From contig NZ_LHVK01000009.1 in NCBI RefSeq assembly GCF_001269905.1, positions 124,001 to 188,000 on the forward strand: a stretch of DNA of 64,000 nucleotides. The letters are read 5' to 3'. Below, in pieces: positions 38,120 through 47,027 of the stretch. The notes under the pieces were generated by a model. The model had not been told where the DNA came from. It was given only the letters and a program-made list of their open reading frames with translations, and did not search any database. The stretch is from Pseudomonas corrugata. Its GTDB lineage: Bacteria; Pseudomonadota; Gammaproteobacteria; Pseudomonadales; Pseudomonadaceae. A program made the position numbers and the translations under genes. Each line of letters begins with the position of its first letter. Within the stretch, counting starts at the first letter, position 1.

Positions 38120-39604
38120 TCAGTTGGCTGTAAGGGGCTTGCGCAGGAACAGCACCAGCGGGCTCACCACGAGCATCACCACCAGCAAGATCTTGAATTG
38201 CCCCACGACTGCAACGAACGCCGCCTGATGGGTCGCCAGATGGTTGAGCCCCTCGAGCGCGGACAGCGAGGTCACGTTCGACAGGCGGTTGGGCGTCAGC
38301 TGGCTGACCAGTGCCGAATGCATCGCCTGGGTGCTGTTGAAGAAAAAGATCTGCACCACGGCCACGCCCAAGGTGCTGCCGTAGACCCGCATCAAATTGA
38401 AGAATGCGGTGGCTTCCGGGCGCAGCGTTGCATCGAGGGTGCTGAACGCGACTTTGCCCAGGGCCGGCATCAACAGGCCGAGGCCGACGCCCTGGATGGC
38501 GCCGCTAACCGCCACCGGCGTCCAGTCCATCAACGGCGAATAGCCGAGCATCAGCCAATTGGCATACGCCGTCAGCGCAACGCCTGCCGCGATAAAGAAC
38601 CGAGGGTCGAAGCGCCCGAGCAGACGTCCCGTCAGCAGGAACGCGCCCACCAGCCCCACGCCGCGAGGCAGGGTCAGCAGGCCGGTGGTGTCCGGTGGGT
38701 AGCCGAGAATCTCGTCCAGCATCGGTGAGGTCAGGGCCATGGTCGACAGCAAGACGAAACCGAAGGCAAAGAAGATGATCGTCGAGAGCACGTAATTGCG
38801 GTCGCTGAACAGGCCTTTACCGAGGAAGTGCGTCGTGGCCGTCAACCGGTGCACCATGAACACATAGAGCCCGAGTGCGCAGGCCAGTGCGTGCATCCAG
38901 ATTTCCGCCGAGTCGAACCACTCCAGGCGTTCGCCACGGTCGAGGAGCATTTGCAGCCCGATCATGCCGAGGGTGAAGGTACCGACGCCGAAGAAATCGA
39001 CTGCTGGACGCTTGTCGGCTTTCTTCTCCTTGAGCAGCAGCGTGACCGCCAGCAGGATGTAGGCCGTCAGGGGCAAGCTGAGGTAGAACATCGGCCGCCA
39101 GTCGAAGTGCTCGCAGATCCAGCCACCGATACTCGGAGCGCTGACAATGCCGAACAGCACCAACGCCGTCCATTGGGCGCCGAAGCTGGCGCGCCGTGCC
39201 GGTGGCAAGGTGTCCAGGGCAATCGCCATCGACAGGGGGGCCAATACACCGCTGGCCGCACCCTGCAGGATGCGTGCGCCGATGAATTGCATGGGCGTGG
39301 TCGCCAATGTACCAAGCCACAGGCCGAGGGCGAACAGCACCAATGCGGCCTGGTACACCCGCTTGAGGCCGAACCGGGCTGCTAGCCATTGGGCGATGGG
39401 TGTGGTGATCGCGGTCGCCGCCAGGTAGGCCGTGAAAATCCATCCAGCCTGATCGTCGCTCATCGACAGGCTGCCCTGGATCAACCGCAGCGCCGCGTTC
39501 GGCAGCGGCAGATTGGCGGACTGCAAGTAAGTCGCCAGCAGCGCGACAAAGCGCAGCGAACGGGCATCGGCAGTCGCTGGAGCATCCGCAGGAGAGGCGT
39601 TCAT
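38120..39604 (-). CDS. DHA2-family MFS drug efflux protein (EmrB-like)
   Basis: 494-residue major facilitator with about 14 helices, as in EmrB/QacA. Motif A-like and C-like stretches are WLAARFGLKRVYQAAL and GARILQGAASGVLAPLSMAIALD. I chose the ATG at 39604 (MNASPADAPAT), which overlaps the stop of the HlyD gene by one base (TGATG); an upstream in-frame start would lie inside that gene. The three proteins would export toxic compounds across both membranes. Confidence 0.92.
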   Translation of the reverse strand: MNASPADAPATADARSLRFVALLATYLQSANLPLPNAALRLIQGSLSMSDDQAGWIFTAYLAATAITTPIAQWLAARFGLKRVYQAALVLFALGLWLGTLATTPMQFIGARILQGAASGVLAPLSMAIALDTLPPARRASFGAQWTALVLFGIVSAPSIGGWICEHFDWRPMFYLSLPLTAYILLAVTLLLKEKKADKRPAVDFFGVGTFTLGMIGLQMLLDRGERLEWFDSAEIWMHALACALGLYVFMVHRLTATTHFLGKGLFSDRNYVLSTIIFFAFGFVLLSTMALTSPMLDEILGYPPDTTGLLTLPRGVGLVGAFLLTGRLLGRFDPRFFIAAGVALTAYANWLMLGYSPLMDWTPVAVSGAIQGVGLGLLMPALGKVAFSTLDATLRPEATAFFNLMRVYGSTLGVAVVQIFFFNSTQAMHSALVSQLTPNRLSNVTSLSALEGLNHLATHQAAFVAVVGQFKILLVVMLVVSPLVLFLRKPLTAN

Positions 39605-40737
39605 CAGAAGGCTCCTGCGGTCCACAGCGTCTTGAGCGGATGCCACCATGGCGTGCGATAGCCCGTGTCGACCTTGACCGTGGCGCTGGTGCCGGAAAAC
39701 AGCGTCAGCTCCGGATCGACCTCATCCAGCTCGAGTCGTACCGGCACCCGCTGCACCACCTTGACCCAGTTGCCGGTGGCGTTTTCCGGTGGCAGCAGCG
39801 CGAAGTCAGAGCCAGCGCCGGGGCTCAGGCTGATGACGTGGGCTTTGAAGATCCGGCCTGGATACGTGTCGATCGAAATATCCGCGGCCTGCCCCGGGCG
39901 CATGTGGGTGACCTGGGTTTCGCGGAAGTTGGCTTCGACCCAGCGCTCATGGCCGGCAATCAAGGCGAACGCGGGCGTGCCGTTGTTCACGTAGTTGCCG
40001 ACCTGGAGGTCGTCGACCTTGGCAACGACGCCATCGTCCGGCGCCGTGACCGTGGCGTAGGAGAGGTACAACTGCGCCTCGTCGAGGTGGGCCCTGGCTT
40101 CGCGCACGCTGGGATGATCGTCGACGGCGATCTCGGGATTGCCGTTCAGCGCGGCAATCGTTCTGGCGATCTGTTGCTCGACCGAGGCGCTGCGTTGGTG
40201 GGCGACTTTGAAGTCGGTTTCCGCGCGCTCATACGCCGCTTGGGAGACGAACTGGGTGGTAACCAGCGCTTTCTTGCGGGCAAAATCCCTTCGGTCGTAA
40301 TCCTCCGATTCCCTGGCCGACTGCAACTCTGCCTGCTGCTGGCGATAGCTGGCTTTCAATTCATCGATGCGCAGGCGTGCGCTGCTCAGTTGTGCGTCGG
40401 CGCGGGCGACGGCGATCTGCAGAGGCTTGGGGTCGATGCGAAACAGCACCTGGCCCTTGCGGACGGGTTGGTTGTCCTCGACCGCGATCTCGACCACTTG
40501 CCCGGAAACACGCGTATTGATCGAGGCCTTGGCCACCCGGGTGTAGGCATTGTCGGTGGACACGAATGGCTCGTTTACCCGGTAGTGGGCATAGCCAATG
40601 ACGGCGAACAGGGCGGGCACCCCTCTCATCAGCCAGGGGCGCAAGGTGGATTTGAACGGTTTTTTCGGGGCGCTATCCAGGTCAGGGCCCGGGTGCGGCA
40701 AGGCTTGTGTCGCTGAGAGGTCGAGTTGCTGGGTCAT
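39604..40737 (-). CDS. HlyD-family periplasmic adaptor (EmrA-like)
   Basis: 377-residue membrane-fusion protein. There is one N-terminal helix (about LMRGVPALFAVIGYAHY), a lipoyl/barrel half-motif VSGQVVEIAVEDNQPVRKGQ, a coiled-coil hairpin (about 90-185), the second lipoyl half ATVTAPDDGVVAKVDDLQVG, and the beta-barrel with EANFRETQVTHMRPGQ. The ATG at 40737 (MTQQLDLS) is chosen over 40749. It is the first gene of the efflux operon, divergent from a TetR gene. Confidence 0.92.
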   Translation of the reverse strand: MTQQLDLSATQALPHPGPDLDSAPKKPFKSTLRPWLMRGVPALFAVIGYAHYRVNEPFVSTDNAYTRVAKASINTRVSGQVVEIAVEDNQPVRKGQVLFRIDPKPLQIAVARADAQLSSARLRIDELKASYRQQQAELQSARESEDYDRRDFARKKALVTTQFVSQAAYERAETDFKVAHQRSASVEQQIARTIAALNGNPEIAVDDHPSVREARAHLDEAQLYLSYATVTAPDDGVVAKVDDLQVGNYVNNGTPAFALIAGHERWVEANFRETQVTHMRPGQAADISIDTYPGRIFKAHVISLSPGAGSDFALLPPENATGNWVKVVQRVPVRLELDEVDPELTLFSGTSATVKVDTGYRTPWWHPLKTLWTAGAF

Positions 40738-40995
40738 GATCGGATACACCTTTAGTCGGGGTATCGGGCCGACTGATGCACAATCGCTGCGGCGCCGACG
40801 TGTGTATTACGGTGAAAACCACTCCAGTGCGCAGTCGGGAGGATCACTCCGTTGCCGCTTGCTTCGTCGTCGCCACACCCAGTTCGAGCTCCGCCACAAC
40901 AAACCTGTCCATCAAGGAATTTCTGGTTCCTTAATTTTGTGCGATGATGTAAGAATATCCCTCGATCCGATCCCCTTACAAGGATTTTGTACGAC

Positions 40996-41622
40996 ATGGC
41001 ACAAAAAAAGATTGCGGAGGCGAAAGGCCGCGGCCGTCCACGCGCCTACGACCCGCAGACCGCCTTGGCCCAAGCCCTCGGCGTGTTCTGGAACACCGGC
41101 TACTCCGGCGCGTCACTGGACAGCATCGCCACCGCCGCCGGCATGAATCGCCCCAGCTTGTACGCAGCGTTCGGTGACAAACACGCCCTCTACATCAAGG
41201 CCCTCGAGCAATACTGGGAGACGGCTTCGGCGGCCATGGAACAAGCGCTGATGGACGACAGCCTGACACTGGAACAGGCGCTGACGCAGTTCTACGAGGG
41301 GCAACTGGCGATCTATTTTTCCGGGGACGGCCAACCCCGGGGTTGTTTCGCGATTGGTACCGCGACCACCGAGGCGGTGGAGGATCAGCAGATTCGCGAC
41401 GTGCTGTCGGATCGCTTGAGCCGGCTCGACGCCCATCTTGAAGCGCGGTTGCAACGGGCGGTCGACGCCGGCGAACTGAAAGCCAAGGCCGATCCGGCCG
41501 CGTTGGCAGTGCTGGCTGCCTCCTTGCTGCACAGTGTTTCGATACGGGCGAGGGCGGGTAAATCCCGGGCCGAACTGACCGAGTTGGTGCGCACTGCGGT
41601 CAATGTGATTTGCGGTTCATGA
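40996..41622 (+). CDS. TetR-family regulator
   Basis: 208-residue TetR regulator. The HTH (about residues 25-60) is visible in FWNTGYSGASLDSIATAAG and MNRPSLYAAFGDKHALY. It carries a TetR_C-like ligand domain with the conserved RGCFAIGTATTEA segment. It is divergent from the efflux operon across about 260 bases, so it is the likely repressor of emrAB-OMF. The ATG at 40996 is used; a TTG 9 bases earlier is the alternative. Its stop overlaps the mug start (ATGA). Confidence 0.9.
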   Translation: MAQKKIAEAKGRGRPRAYDPQTALAQALGVFWNTGYSGASLDSIATAAGMNRPSLYAAFGDKHALYIKALEQYWETASAAMEQALMDDSLTLEQALTQFYEGQLAIYFSGDGQPRGCFAIGTATTEAVEDQQIRDVLSDRLSRLDAHLEARLQRAVDAGELKAKADPAALAVLAASLLHSVSIRARAGKSRAELTELVRTAVNVICGS

Positions 41623-42152
41623 GCGACAACGCACTCGAAGACATCCTGAGCCCGGACCTTTCGGTCGTGTTCTGCGGGATCAACCCTGGGCTGACGGCTG
41701 CCGCCCAAGGACATCATTTTGCCGGGCGCGGAAACCGCTTCTGGCGAACCTTGCGCCTGGCCGGCTTCACTCATGAAGAAATTTCGCCGCAACGGGATCG
41801 GTCGATTCTGGAATATGGCTATGGGCTGACGGCTGTGGTCCGGCGACCGACCGCCCGTGCCGACCAACTGTCGGCGTACGAATTCACCGCCGCCGCCGTG
41901 GATTTCGAACAGAAGATCCTCCGGTATGCTCCCCGCTGTGTCGCTTTTCTCGGGAAGGCGGCGTATGCGGCGTTGACCGGGCAGAAACAGGTGATGTGGG
42001 GGCCTCAGCCGAGTCCGTTCGGGAATGCGCGGGTCTGGGTATTGCCGAATCCGAGTGGAAGGAATCGTGCGTTCACGCTGGAGCAACTGGTGGAGGCGTA
42101 TGGTCGGCTGCGTTCGGCGGTGAACTGCGAAGCATCAGCCTGCTGGGAATAA
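41619..42152 (+). CDS. mug: G/U mismatch-specific DNA glycosylase
   Basis: 177-residue Mug-family uracil-DNA glycosylase that removes uracil or ethenocytosine opposite G. Motif 1 is FCGINPGLTAA (the Asn is catalytic in Mug), motif 2 is NPSGRNRAF (base-wedge), and FLGKAAYAAL lies between. Its ATG overlaps the tetR stop by 4 bases, so the repair gene is translationally coupled to a drug-pump regulator, an arrangement with no obvious functional reason. Confidence 0.92.
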   Translation: MSDNALEDILSPDLSVVFCGINPGLTAAAQGHHFAGRGNRFWRTLRLAGFTHEEISPQRDRSILEYGYGLTAVVRRPTARADQLSAYEFTAAAVDFEQKILRYAPRCVAFLGKAAYAALTGQKQVMWGPQPSPFGNARVWVLPNPSGRNRAFTLEQLVEAYGRLRSAVNCEASACWE

Positions 42153-42279
42153 TGCCGGTTTACTCATCCGCGACGCGATATCGATTCGGTTGGATACATT
42201 GAAGCAGAGACAGTTGTAAGCTGGCGATCAACAGTCCCACCCCGAGCCACGACACGGTGGCAATTGATGGATACCCCAC

Positions 42280-42984
42280 ATGCCCCAAGCAACCTTGAAC
42301 CTGATCCTGAATGCCTTGAACGAAACCGAACTGGGCCCTCTCGCCTCGCGTCCGTATGACTGCGCGTTCAACGTGCTGGCAGCGCCGCCGGAACAGAAAA
42401 GGCTGATCGTGATGGGGTTCAACGGCTCTGAGGCCGACAAGGACTTCACCAACGTTTCCGCCATCGAAGGCGACTTCCAACAGCCCGAGGTCTGTAATGT
42501 GGGGCTTGGCGTAGAGGGCAAATGGGGAAGCACTCGCCTGGCGAATCAGCTCAGCACGTTGCCCGACAAACTCGGATTCACCAAGGCCGAAACCCTTTAC
42601 ACCAACGCTTTGCTGCTGTGCTCCAGGGACGCCGCCTCAATCGGCAGAGCGGCCAAGGCATCGGCGCTTGGCAGTCATCGGGTGCTTGCCGAGCGATCCA
42701 TGCGGTTTTTCGCCGAGGCGACCATGAAGCTGAGTCGCCCTGAGTTGATCGTTGCCTACAGCAACTCGCTCCGGGCGCCTTCTGCTGCCAGCATTCTTTA
42801 TGCGGCATTTGGTCAAGGCGAGGTTATCGACCACATCTGTACCGGCTCGCATACCGCAACATTCGGCTTCACCGCGACCATTGCTGGCGTTCGAGTGCCG
42901 GTGGTTGGCATACGCCACATGTCGCGTTTTACCGCCAGGCCGGAGCTCATTCATGAAGCCTGGAAGCGGCAGTTGGCCAGGTGA
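42280..42984 (+). CDS. Hypothetical protein, possible uracil-DNA-glycosylase-like fold
   Basis: 234 residues, not firmly recognised. The order of conserved-looking blocks resembles the UDG superfamily: LIVMGFNGSEAD (motif-1 position), TLYTNALLLCSRD, RPELIVAYSNS (core strand), and VPVVGIRHMSRF (position of the HPS loop). Canonical catalytic residues are not exact (GFNGS instead of GxNPG; RHMS instead of HPS). It follows mug by 128 bases on the same strand. The fold assignment is an inference; the gene itself is well supported by its length and codon use. Confidence 0.65.
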   Translation: MPQATLNLILNALNETELGPLASRPYDCAFNVLAAPPEQKRLIVMGFNGSEADKDFTNVSAIEGDFQQPEVCNVGLGVEGKWGSTRLANQLSTLPDKLGFTKAETLYTNALLLCSRDAASIGRAAKASALGSHRVLAERSMRFFAEATMKLSRPELIVAYSNSLRAPSAASILYAAFGQGEVIDHICTGSHTATFGFTATIAGVRVPVVGIRHMSRFTARPELIHEAWKRQLAR

Positions 42985-43003
42985 GTACGCGGCTTTCCAA
43001 GCC

Positions 43004-43873
43004 CTAACCCCCGGACACACTTTCCAGCAACACCTGCTCCAACATCCCGAAAAAACATTTGATATGCGCCTGCTTCAACGCCTGGGGTCGGCTCACCAGA
43101 TAGACCTCCAGATCTGGAATAGGCAGCTCTGGAAACACCTCGATCAGATCCTGCGCCAATACCCGAGGCAATACCGCCACCCCCATGCCTCGCCGCACCG
43201 CCTCGATTTGTGCAGTGAAAGAGTTCACGCTGATCGGCGCACGCTCCAGGCCGCCGGCTTTTGCCGCGCGCAGTTGCGTCAGCATGTCCAGCGGGGGCAG
43301 CAAGGCGATATGGGCTGCGGTGGCTGGGGTGAGCACGGGAGATCGCTTCAGATACTGCGCATCGGCGAAGACGCCATAGGCGACCCGGCCGATGTGTTTA
43401 TAGATCAATGACGGTTCACCCAGGTGGGCGGTGCGCACCGCAATGTCTGCCACGCCGCGGACGACCTTGTGGAATTCGGCGGTGGCCAGCAATTCCACTG
43501 AACAATTGGAGTGCAGGGCGGTGAAGCGGCTCGCGGCCTCCAGCACGGAGGAAGAGAAACCCTCCCCGGCACTGACCAGCACGCTGCCACTGAGCTCAGC
43601 TTGGCGCCCGGGCGGGCTCGTAACGGTTTGTCGGCGCAAACCGGTTTCCGCGGCCAGGGCGACTTCCACCAGCGACTGGCCTCGCGAGGTCAGCCAACAG
43701 CCTTCGACGCCCCGCTCGACAAGGGGTTCGCCCAAGGCGCTTTCCAACTGCGTCAGGCGACGCGACACCGTAGACGCCGCGATTCCCAACAACTGCCCCG
43801 CCTGAAGAAAACTGCCCCGCCGCGAGACGGCCAGCAGCAATCGAAGATCGTCCCAATTCGCTTGCGATGCCAT
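43004..43873 (-). CDS. LysR-family transcriptional regulator
   Basis: 289-residue LysR regulator. HTH region is NWDDLRLLLAVSRRGSFLQA and GIAASTVSRRLTQLESALG; substrate domain starts near residue 90 (SGSVLVSAGEGFSSSVL). The start at 43873 (MASQANWDDL) matches short-N-terminus family members; an ATG at 43912 would add 13 residues. It is divergent from the SnoaL-like/SDR pair with 116 bases between starts, so it probably regulates them. Confidence 0.9.
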   Translation of the reverse strand: MASQANWDDLRLLLAVSRRGSFLQAGQLLGIAASTVSRRLTQLESALGEPLVERGVEGCWLTSRGQSLVEVALAAETGLRRQTVTSPPGRQAELSGSVLVSAGEGFSSSVLEAASRFTALHSNCSVELLATAEFHKVVRGVADIAVRTAHLGEPSLIYKHIGRVAYGVFADAQYLKRSPVLTPATAAHIALLPPLDMLTQLRAAKAGGLERAPISVNSFTAQIEAVRRGMGVAVLPRVLAQDLIEVFPELPIPDLEVYLVSRPQALKQAHIKCFFGMLEQVLLESVSGG

Positions 43874-43989
43874 GCGTCCTGTCTTCCCTGATTTGCATAT
43901 GTGCAAAGCCATTATGCAGTAGTCGCTGTTTTTCAAAAGCGGCGCCAACGGTATATCTACGGCCCTTCGAAACCCACGGAGTGGACTGT

Positions 43990-44409
43990 ATGACCGCCGG
44001 CCCCAACGACTACGCGGAACGCGCCTCAAGAGCCTTCAATTGCCGTGATGTGGAGGCGATGCTTGCATTGGTGAGCGAGGACTTCATCTACCTCGATGGC
44101 ACGGGCATTCAGATTGGTCGCGAGGCCATGCGCAAACGGGAATTCGCGTTGTTCGAAGCGCTGCCCGACGCCGAAATCACCTTCAGCCCCTTCATGGTCG
44201 CCGAGGATCGATTGGCACTGGTCGCCGTACTGTCCGGCACCTTCACCGCGCCCCTGGTGCTGCCTGAGCGGGTGATACCGCCCCATGGTCGGCACATCAC
44301 TGCGCACTTTGCGGCGCACTTCATCTTCAAGGATGGGCTGGCCACCCATGAAGAAGTGTTCTTCGACAGCGCGGTGTTGCTGCCGTCCGCCGAACTGGGC
44401 GAGGCTTGA
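43990..44409 (+). CDS. SnoaL-like/NTF2-fold protein
   Basis: 139-residue cone-fold protein of the SnoaL/ester-cyclase-like class: ASRAFNCRDVEAMLALVSED at the start, IQIGREAMRKREFALFEALP, then ITFSPFMVAEDRLALVAVLS, and HFAAHFIFKDGLATHEEVFFD. Such domains bind small hydrophobic ligands or act as isomerases or cyclases. The ATG at 43990 is chosen; upstream codons in frame lie over the LysR start. It is 3 bases from the SDR gene and surely cotranscribed. Confidence 0.85.
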   Translation: MTAGPNDYAERASRAFNCRDVEAMLALVSEDFIYLDGTGIQIGREAMRKREFALFEALPDAEITFSPFMVAEDRLALVAVLSGTFTAPLVLPERVIPPHGRHITAHFAAHFIFKDGLATHEEVFFDSAVLLPSAELGEA

Positions 44410-44412
44410 GTC

Positions 44413-45450
44413 ATGCGCAACGTATTTGTGAGCGGCGCCACCGGCCTGCTCGGCAACAACCTGGTACGGGAACTGGTTGCGCGTGGCTATGCCGTCAAAG
44501 CCCTGGTCCGCTCCAGAAGCAAAGGCGAACAGCAATTCAGTGACCTGCCCGGTGTGGAGCTGATTGTCGGCGACATGGCCGATGTCGATGCCTTCGCCGC
44601 TTCGCTGCAAGGCTGCGATACGGTGTTCCACACGGCGGCATTCTTTCGCGATAACTACAAGGGCGGCAGCCACTGGGCGGCGCTTGAAGCGATCAACGTC
44701 GGCGGCACCCGAGACCTGCTTCATCAGGCGTACCGCGGGGGCATACGCCGATTTATCCACACCTCTTCCATCGCTGTGCTCGACGGTGAACCCGGCGCGT
44801 CCATCGATGAAACCTGCCTGCGGGCCGAGGCCGATGCGGACGATTACTACCGCAGCAAGATCCTCGCCGACCGTGTCGTGTTGACCTTCTTGGACGCCCA
44901 TCCCGACATGCACGCCTGCATGGTCCTGCCCGGCTGGATGTGGGGCCCTGGCGACATGGGCCCGACGTCCTCGGGACAACTGGTCAAGGACGTCGTGAAC
45001 GGCAAATTGCCCGGGCTGATCCCCGGCAGCTTTGCCGTGGTCGATGCCCGCGACGTGGCCTGGGCACTGATTGCCGCAGCCAAGCTGGGACAGCGAGGCG
45101 AGCGCTACCTAGCAGCGGGCCGGCACATGACCATGGGGCAGTTGGTGCCGGTGCTGGGCCGTATCGCGGGCGTCAAGACCCCTTCGCGGCAACTGCCGCT
45201 GCCCTTGCTATACGCCCTCGCGACGGCGCAGGAGATTTATGCGCGGCTGACCGGCAAGCCGATCCTGTTGAGCTTGGCGACGTTGCGGCTGGTGATACGC
45301 GAGGAGCATCGCACCTGTTTCGACCCTCGCAAGAGCGAGCAGGTGCTGGGGCTGCGCTTCCGGGATCTGGAAGTGACCGTTGCGGATACAGTGGCGTGGT
45401 ATCGGGAGCATGGTGGGTTTGGCAAGCACAATGCTGTAAACACTGAATAA
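44413..45450 (+). CDS. NAD(P)-dependent epimerase/dehydratase (extended SDR)
   Basis: 345-residue extended short-chain dehydrogenase. Cofactor loop FVSGATGLLGNNLVREL (GxxGxxG) is at residues 6-22, GDMADVDAF contacts adenine, the catalytic Ser lies in RFIHTSSIAVL, and the Tyr-Lys pair in DDYYRSKILADR. Resembles dihydroflavonol-4-reductase-like and hopanoid-associated epimerases. It is the second gene of the SnoaL-SDR operon. The last 43 codons and the following intergenic DNA are duplicated directly downstream. Confidence 0.9.
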   Translation: MRNVFVSGATGLLGNNLVRELVARGYAVKALVRSRSKGEQQFSDLPGVELIVGDMADVDAFAASLQGCDTVFHTAAFFRDNYKGGSHWAALEAINVGGTRDLLHQAYRGGIRRFIHTSSIAVLDGEPGASIDETCLRAEADADDYYRSKILADRVVLTFLDAHPDMHACMVLPGWMWGPGDMGPTSSGQLVKDVVNGKLPGLIPGSFAVVDARDVAWALIAAAKLGQRGERYLAAGRHMTMGQLVPVLGRIAGVKTPSRQLPLPLLYALATAQEIYARLTGKPILLSLATLRLVIREEHRTCFDPRKSEQVLGLRFRDLEVTVADTVAWYREHGGFGKHNAVNTE

Positions 45451-45980
45451 CGACCGGGCCGCTCTGTGGCGAGGGGATTCATCCCCGCTGGGCTGCACCG
45501 CAGCCCCAACGCCCCCTCAGCCTAATGCCAATCAGTTAAGCCACAAACCTGTGGGAGCAAAGCTTGCTCGCGATTGCGGTAAGTCAGTCAGCAGCAATGT
45601 TGACTGGTTTGCCGTCATCGCGAGCAAGCTTTGCTCCTACAGGTTTTCTGTTTCGACCCTCGCAAGAGCGAGCAGGCGCTGGGGCTGCGCTTCCGGGATC
45701 TGGAAGTGACCGTTGCGGATACAGTGGCGTGGTATCGGGAGCATGGTGGGTTTGGAAAGCACAATGCTGTAAACACTGAATAACGACCGGGCCGCTCTGT
45801 GGCGAGGGGATTCATCCCCGCTGGGCTGCACCGCAGCCCCAACGCCCCCTCAGCCTAATGCCAATCAGTTAAGCCACAAACCTGTGGGAGCAAAGCTTGC
45901 TCGCGATTGCGGTAAGTCAGTCAGCAGCAATGTTGACTGGTTTGCCGTCATCGCGAGCAAGCTTTGCTCCTACAGGTTTT
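45315..45980. repeat. 333-bp perfect-register tandem duplication
   Basis: Unit 1 is 45315-45647 and unit 2 is 45648-45980. They align without gaps; I found two differences (gtg to gcg in codon SEQV/A, and ggcaag to ggaaag). Each unit contains the last 136 bases of the SDR gene, a copy of the tgtggcgagggg repeat (45463-45512, 45796-45845) and an aaagctt-type REPIN (45548-45643, 45881-45976). A recent event, judging by the near identity. Confidence 0.93.
45648..45783 (+). pseudogene. Duplicated 3' end of the SDR gene
   Basis: Second copy of the last 43 codons (FDPRKSEQALGLRFRDLEV ...) with its stop codon at 45783, lacking any start or upstream part. Produced by the tandem duplication; not expected to be expressed. 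Confidence 0.9.
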
Positions 45981-46187
45981 GCGTCGTTTGATCCTTAGTC
46001 TCGCTGCGAGACCGCTTCAGCGCCGGTATCTGACGCGGAGAAGGCCACGGACGATCCGCCCTCTTCAAGTCTTCGCCGCACCTGCCGCTATCGGTATAAC
46101 GATTTTTACCGACCCCTCCATTGTCTTTGCGATACCTTTGCCTTTCGGCATTGACGTTGGCAAAAGCACGATAAGAGAACGTAGCGA
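45981..46187. other. Promoter region of the two-component/TonB receptor operon
   Basis: 207 bases between the tandem duplication and the response regulator. A small stem gtctcgctgcgagac lies at 45999-46013. No gene seen. Confidence 0.4.
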
Positions 46188-47027
46188 ATGGACGACGGAC
46201 GAGACGAAAGGCGGACGACTGTGTCCGGGGGCGCGACGGTGTCTTGCGACGCGCTGCCGCATATCCTGCTGATCGACGATGTCCCGGAGGACCTTCGTGC
46301 CACGCTCATTCTGCTGAAGGCCCAACCCTGGCGCATTTCCCTGGCCAGCGATGCCCACCAGGGCTATCAGCGGGCCCTGGCCTTGCGCCCGGACTTGATC
46401 GTGCTGGATGTACACATGCCGCACATGGACGGTTTCAGCTTGTGCCGGCTGCTGCGCGAGGCACCGTCGACCCGGCAGACGCCCATACTCTTCTTGTCTT
46501 CGGCCAACAGCACCTTGGAGCGCCTGGAAGGGCTGACCGTGGGCGCGGTCGATTACATCCCCAAATCCTGCGCCCCCGAAGAAGTGCTGGCGCGAATCAG
46601 GATCCACCTGCAATTGACTTGGCGCGCGCCGCCGACCCATCAAGCCAGCCCGGCGGACCCGGAACCGGAGGGCGACGAGATCGTGCTGCGCGCCGCGATG
46701 CGATGGATTGAACAGCACCTCGATGACATGCCCTCCCTGATGCAACTGGCGCAAAAAGTCGGCACCCATGAAAAACGCCTTTCCCGGATATTTCGCGAGC
46801 ATCTGGGGCTGACCGTGTTCGCTTACATTCGCGATGCGCGGCTGCGTCGCGGCCAGGCCTTGTTGAGTGAAAGCGCCATGAGCGTGCAAGACGTTGCCGA
46901 ATTGATCGGCTTTCGCAATGCCTGCAACTTCACCACGGCCTTCCGTCAACGCATCGGCATGACGCCCAGTCAGTTTCGCCAGCAAACCCTGGGCATCGTC
47001 GATACCGAGTCGGCCGGGCGCGCCTGA
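46188..47027 (+). CDS. Response regulator with AraC-type output domain
   Basis: 279-residue regulator. The receiver domain (about 25-140) has ILLIDD, the phospho-acceptor Asp74 in LIVLDVHMPHMDGF, and VDYIPK with the conserved Lys. The AraC helix-turn-helix pair (about 175-270) includes LMQLAQKVGTHEKRLSRIF and DVAELIGFRNACNFTTAFRQ. A short linker of Pro/Glu joins them. Its stop overlaps the kinase start by one base (TGATG), so the pair is a cognate two-component system. The likely target is the receptor gene downstream; this is inferred from the operon. Confidence 0.92.
   Translation: MDDGRDERRTTVSGGATVSCDALPHILLIDDVPEDLRATLILLKAQPWRISLASDAHQGYQRALALRPDLIVLDVHMPHMDGFSLCRLLREAPSTRQTPILFLSSANSTLERLEGLTVGAVDYIPKSCAPEEVLARIRIHLQLTWRAPPTHQASPADPEPEGDEIVLRAAMRWIEQHLDDMPSLMQLAQKVGTHEKRLSRIFREHLGLTVFAYIRDARLRRGQALLSESAMSVQDVAELIGFRNACNFTTAFRQRIGMTPSQFRQQTLGIVDTESAGRA

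Noticed and set aside
45564..45779. 71-codon plus-strand frame in the tandem duplication
   Set aside because: Out-of-frame reading of the duplicated SDR end and REPIN; explained by the duplication.
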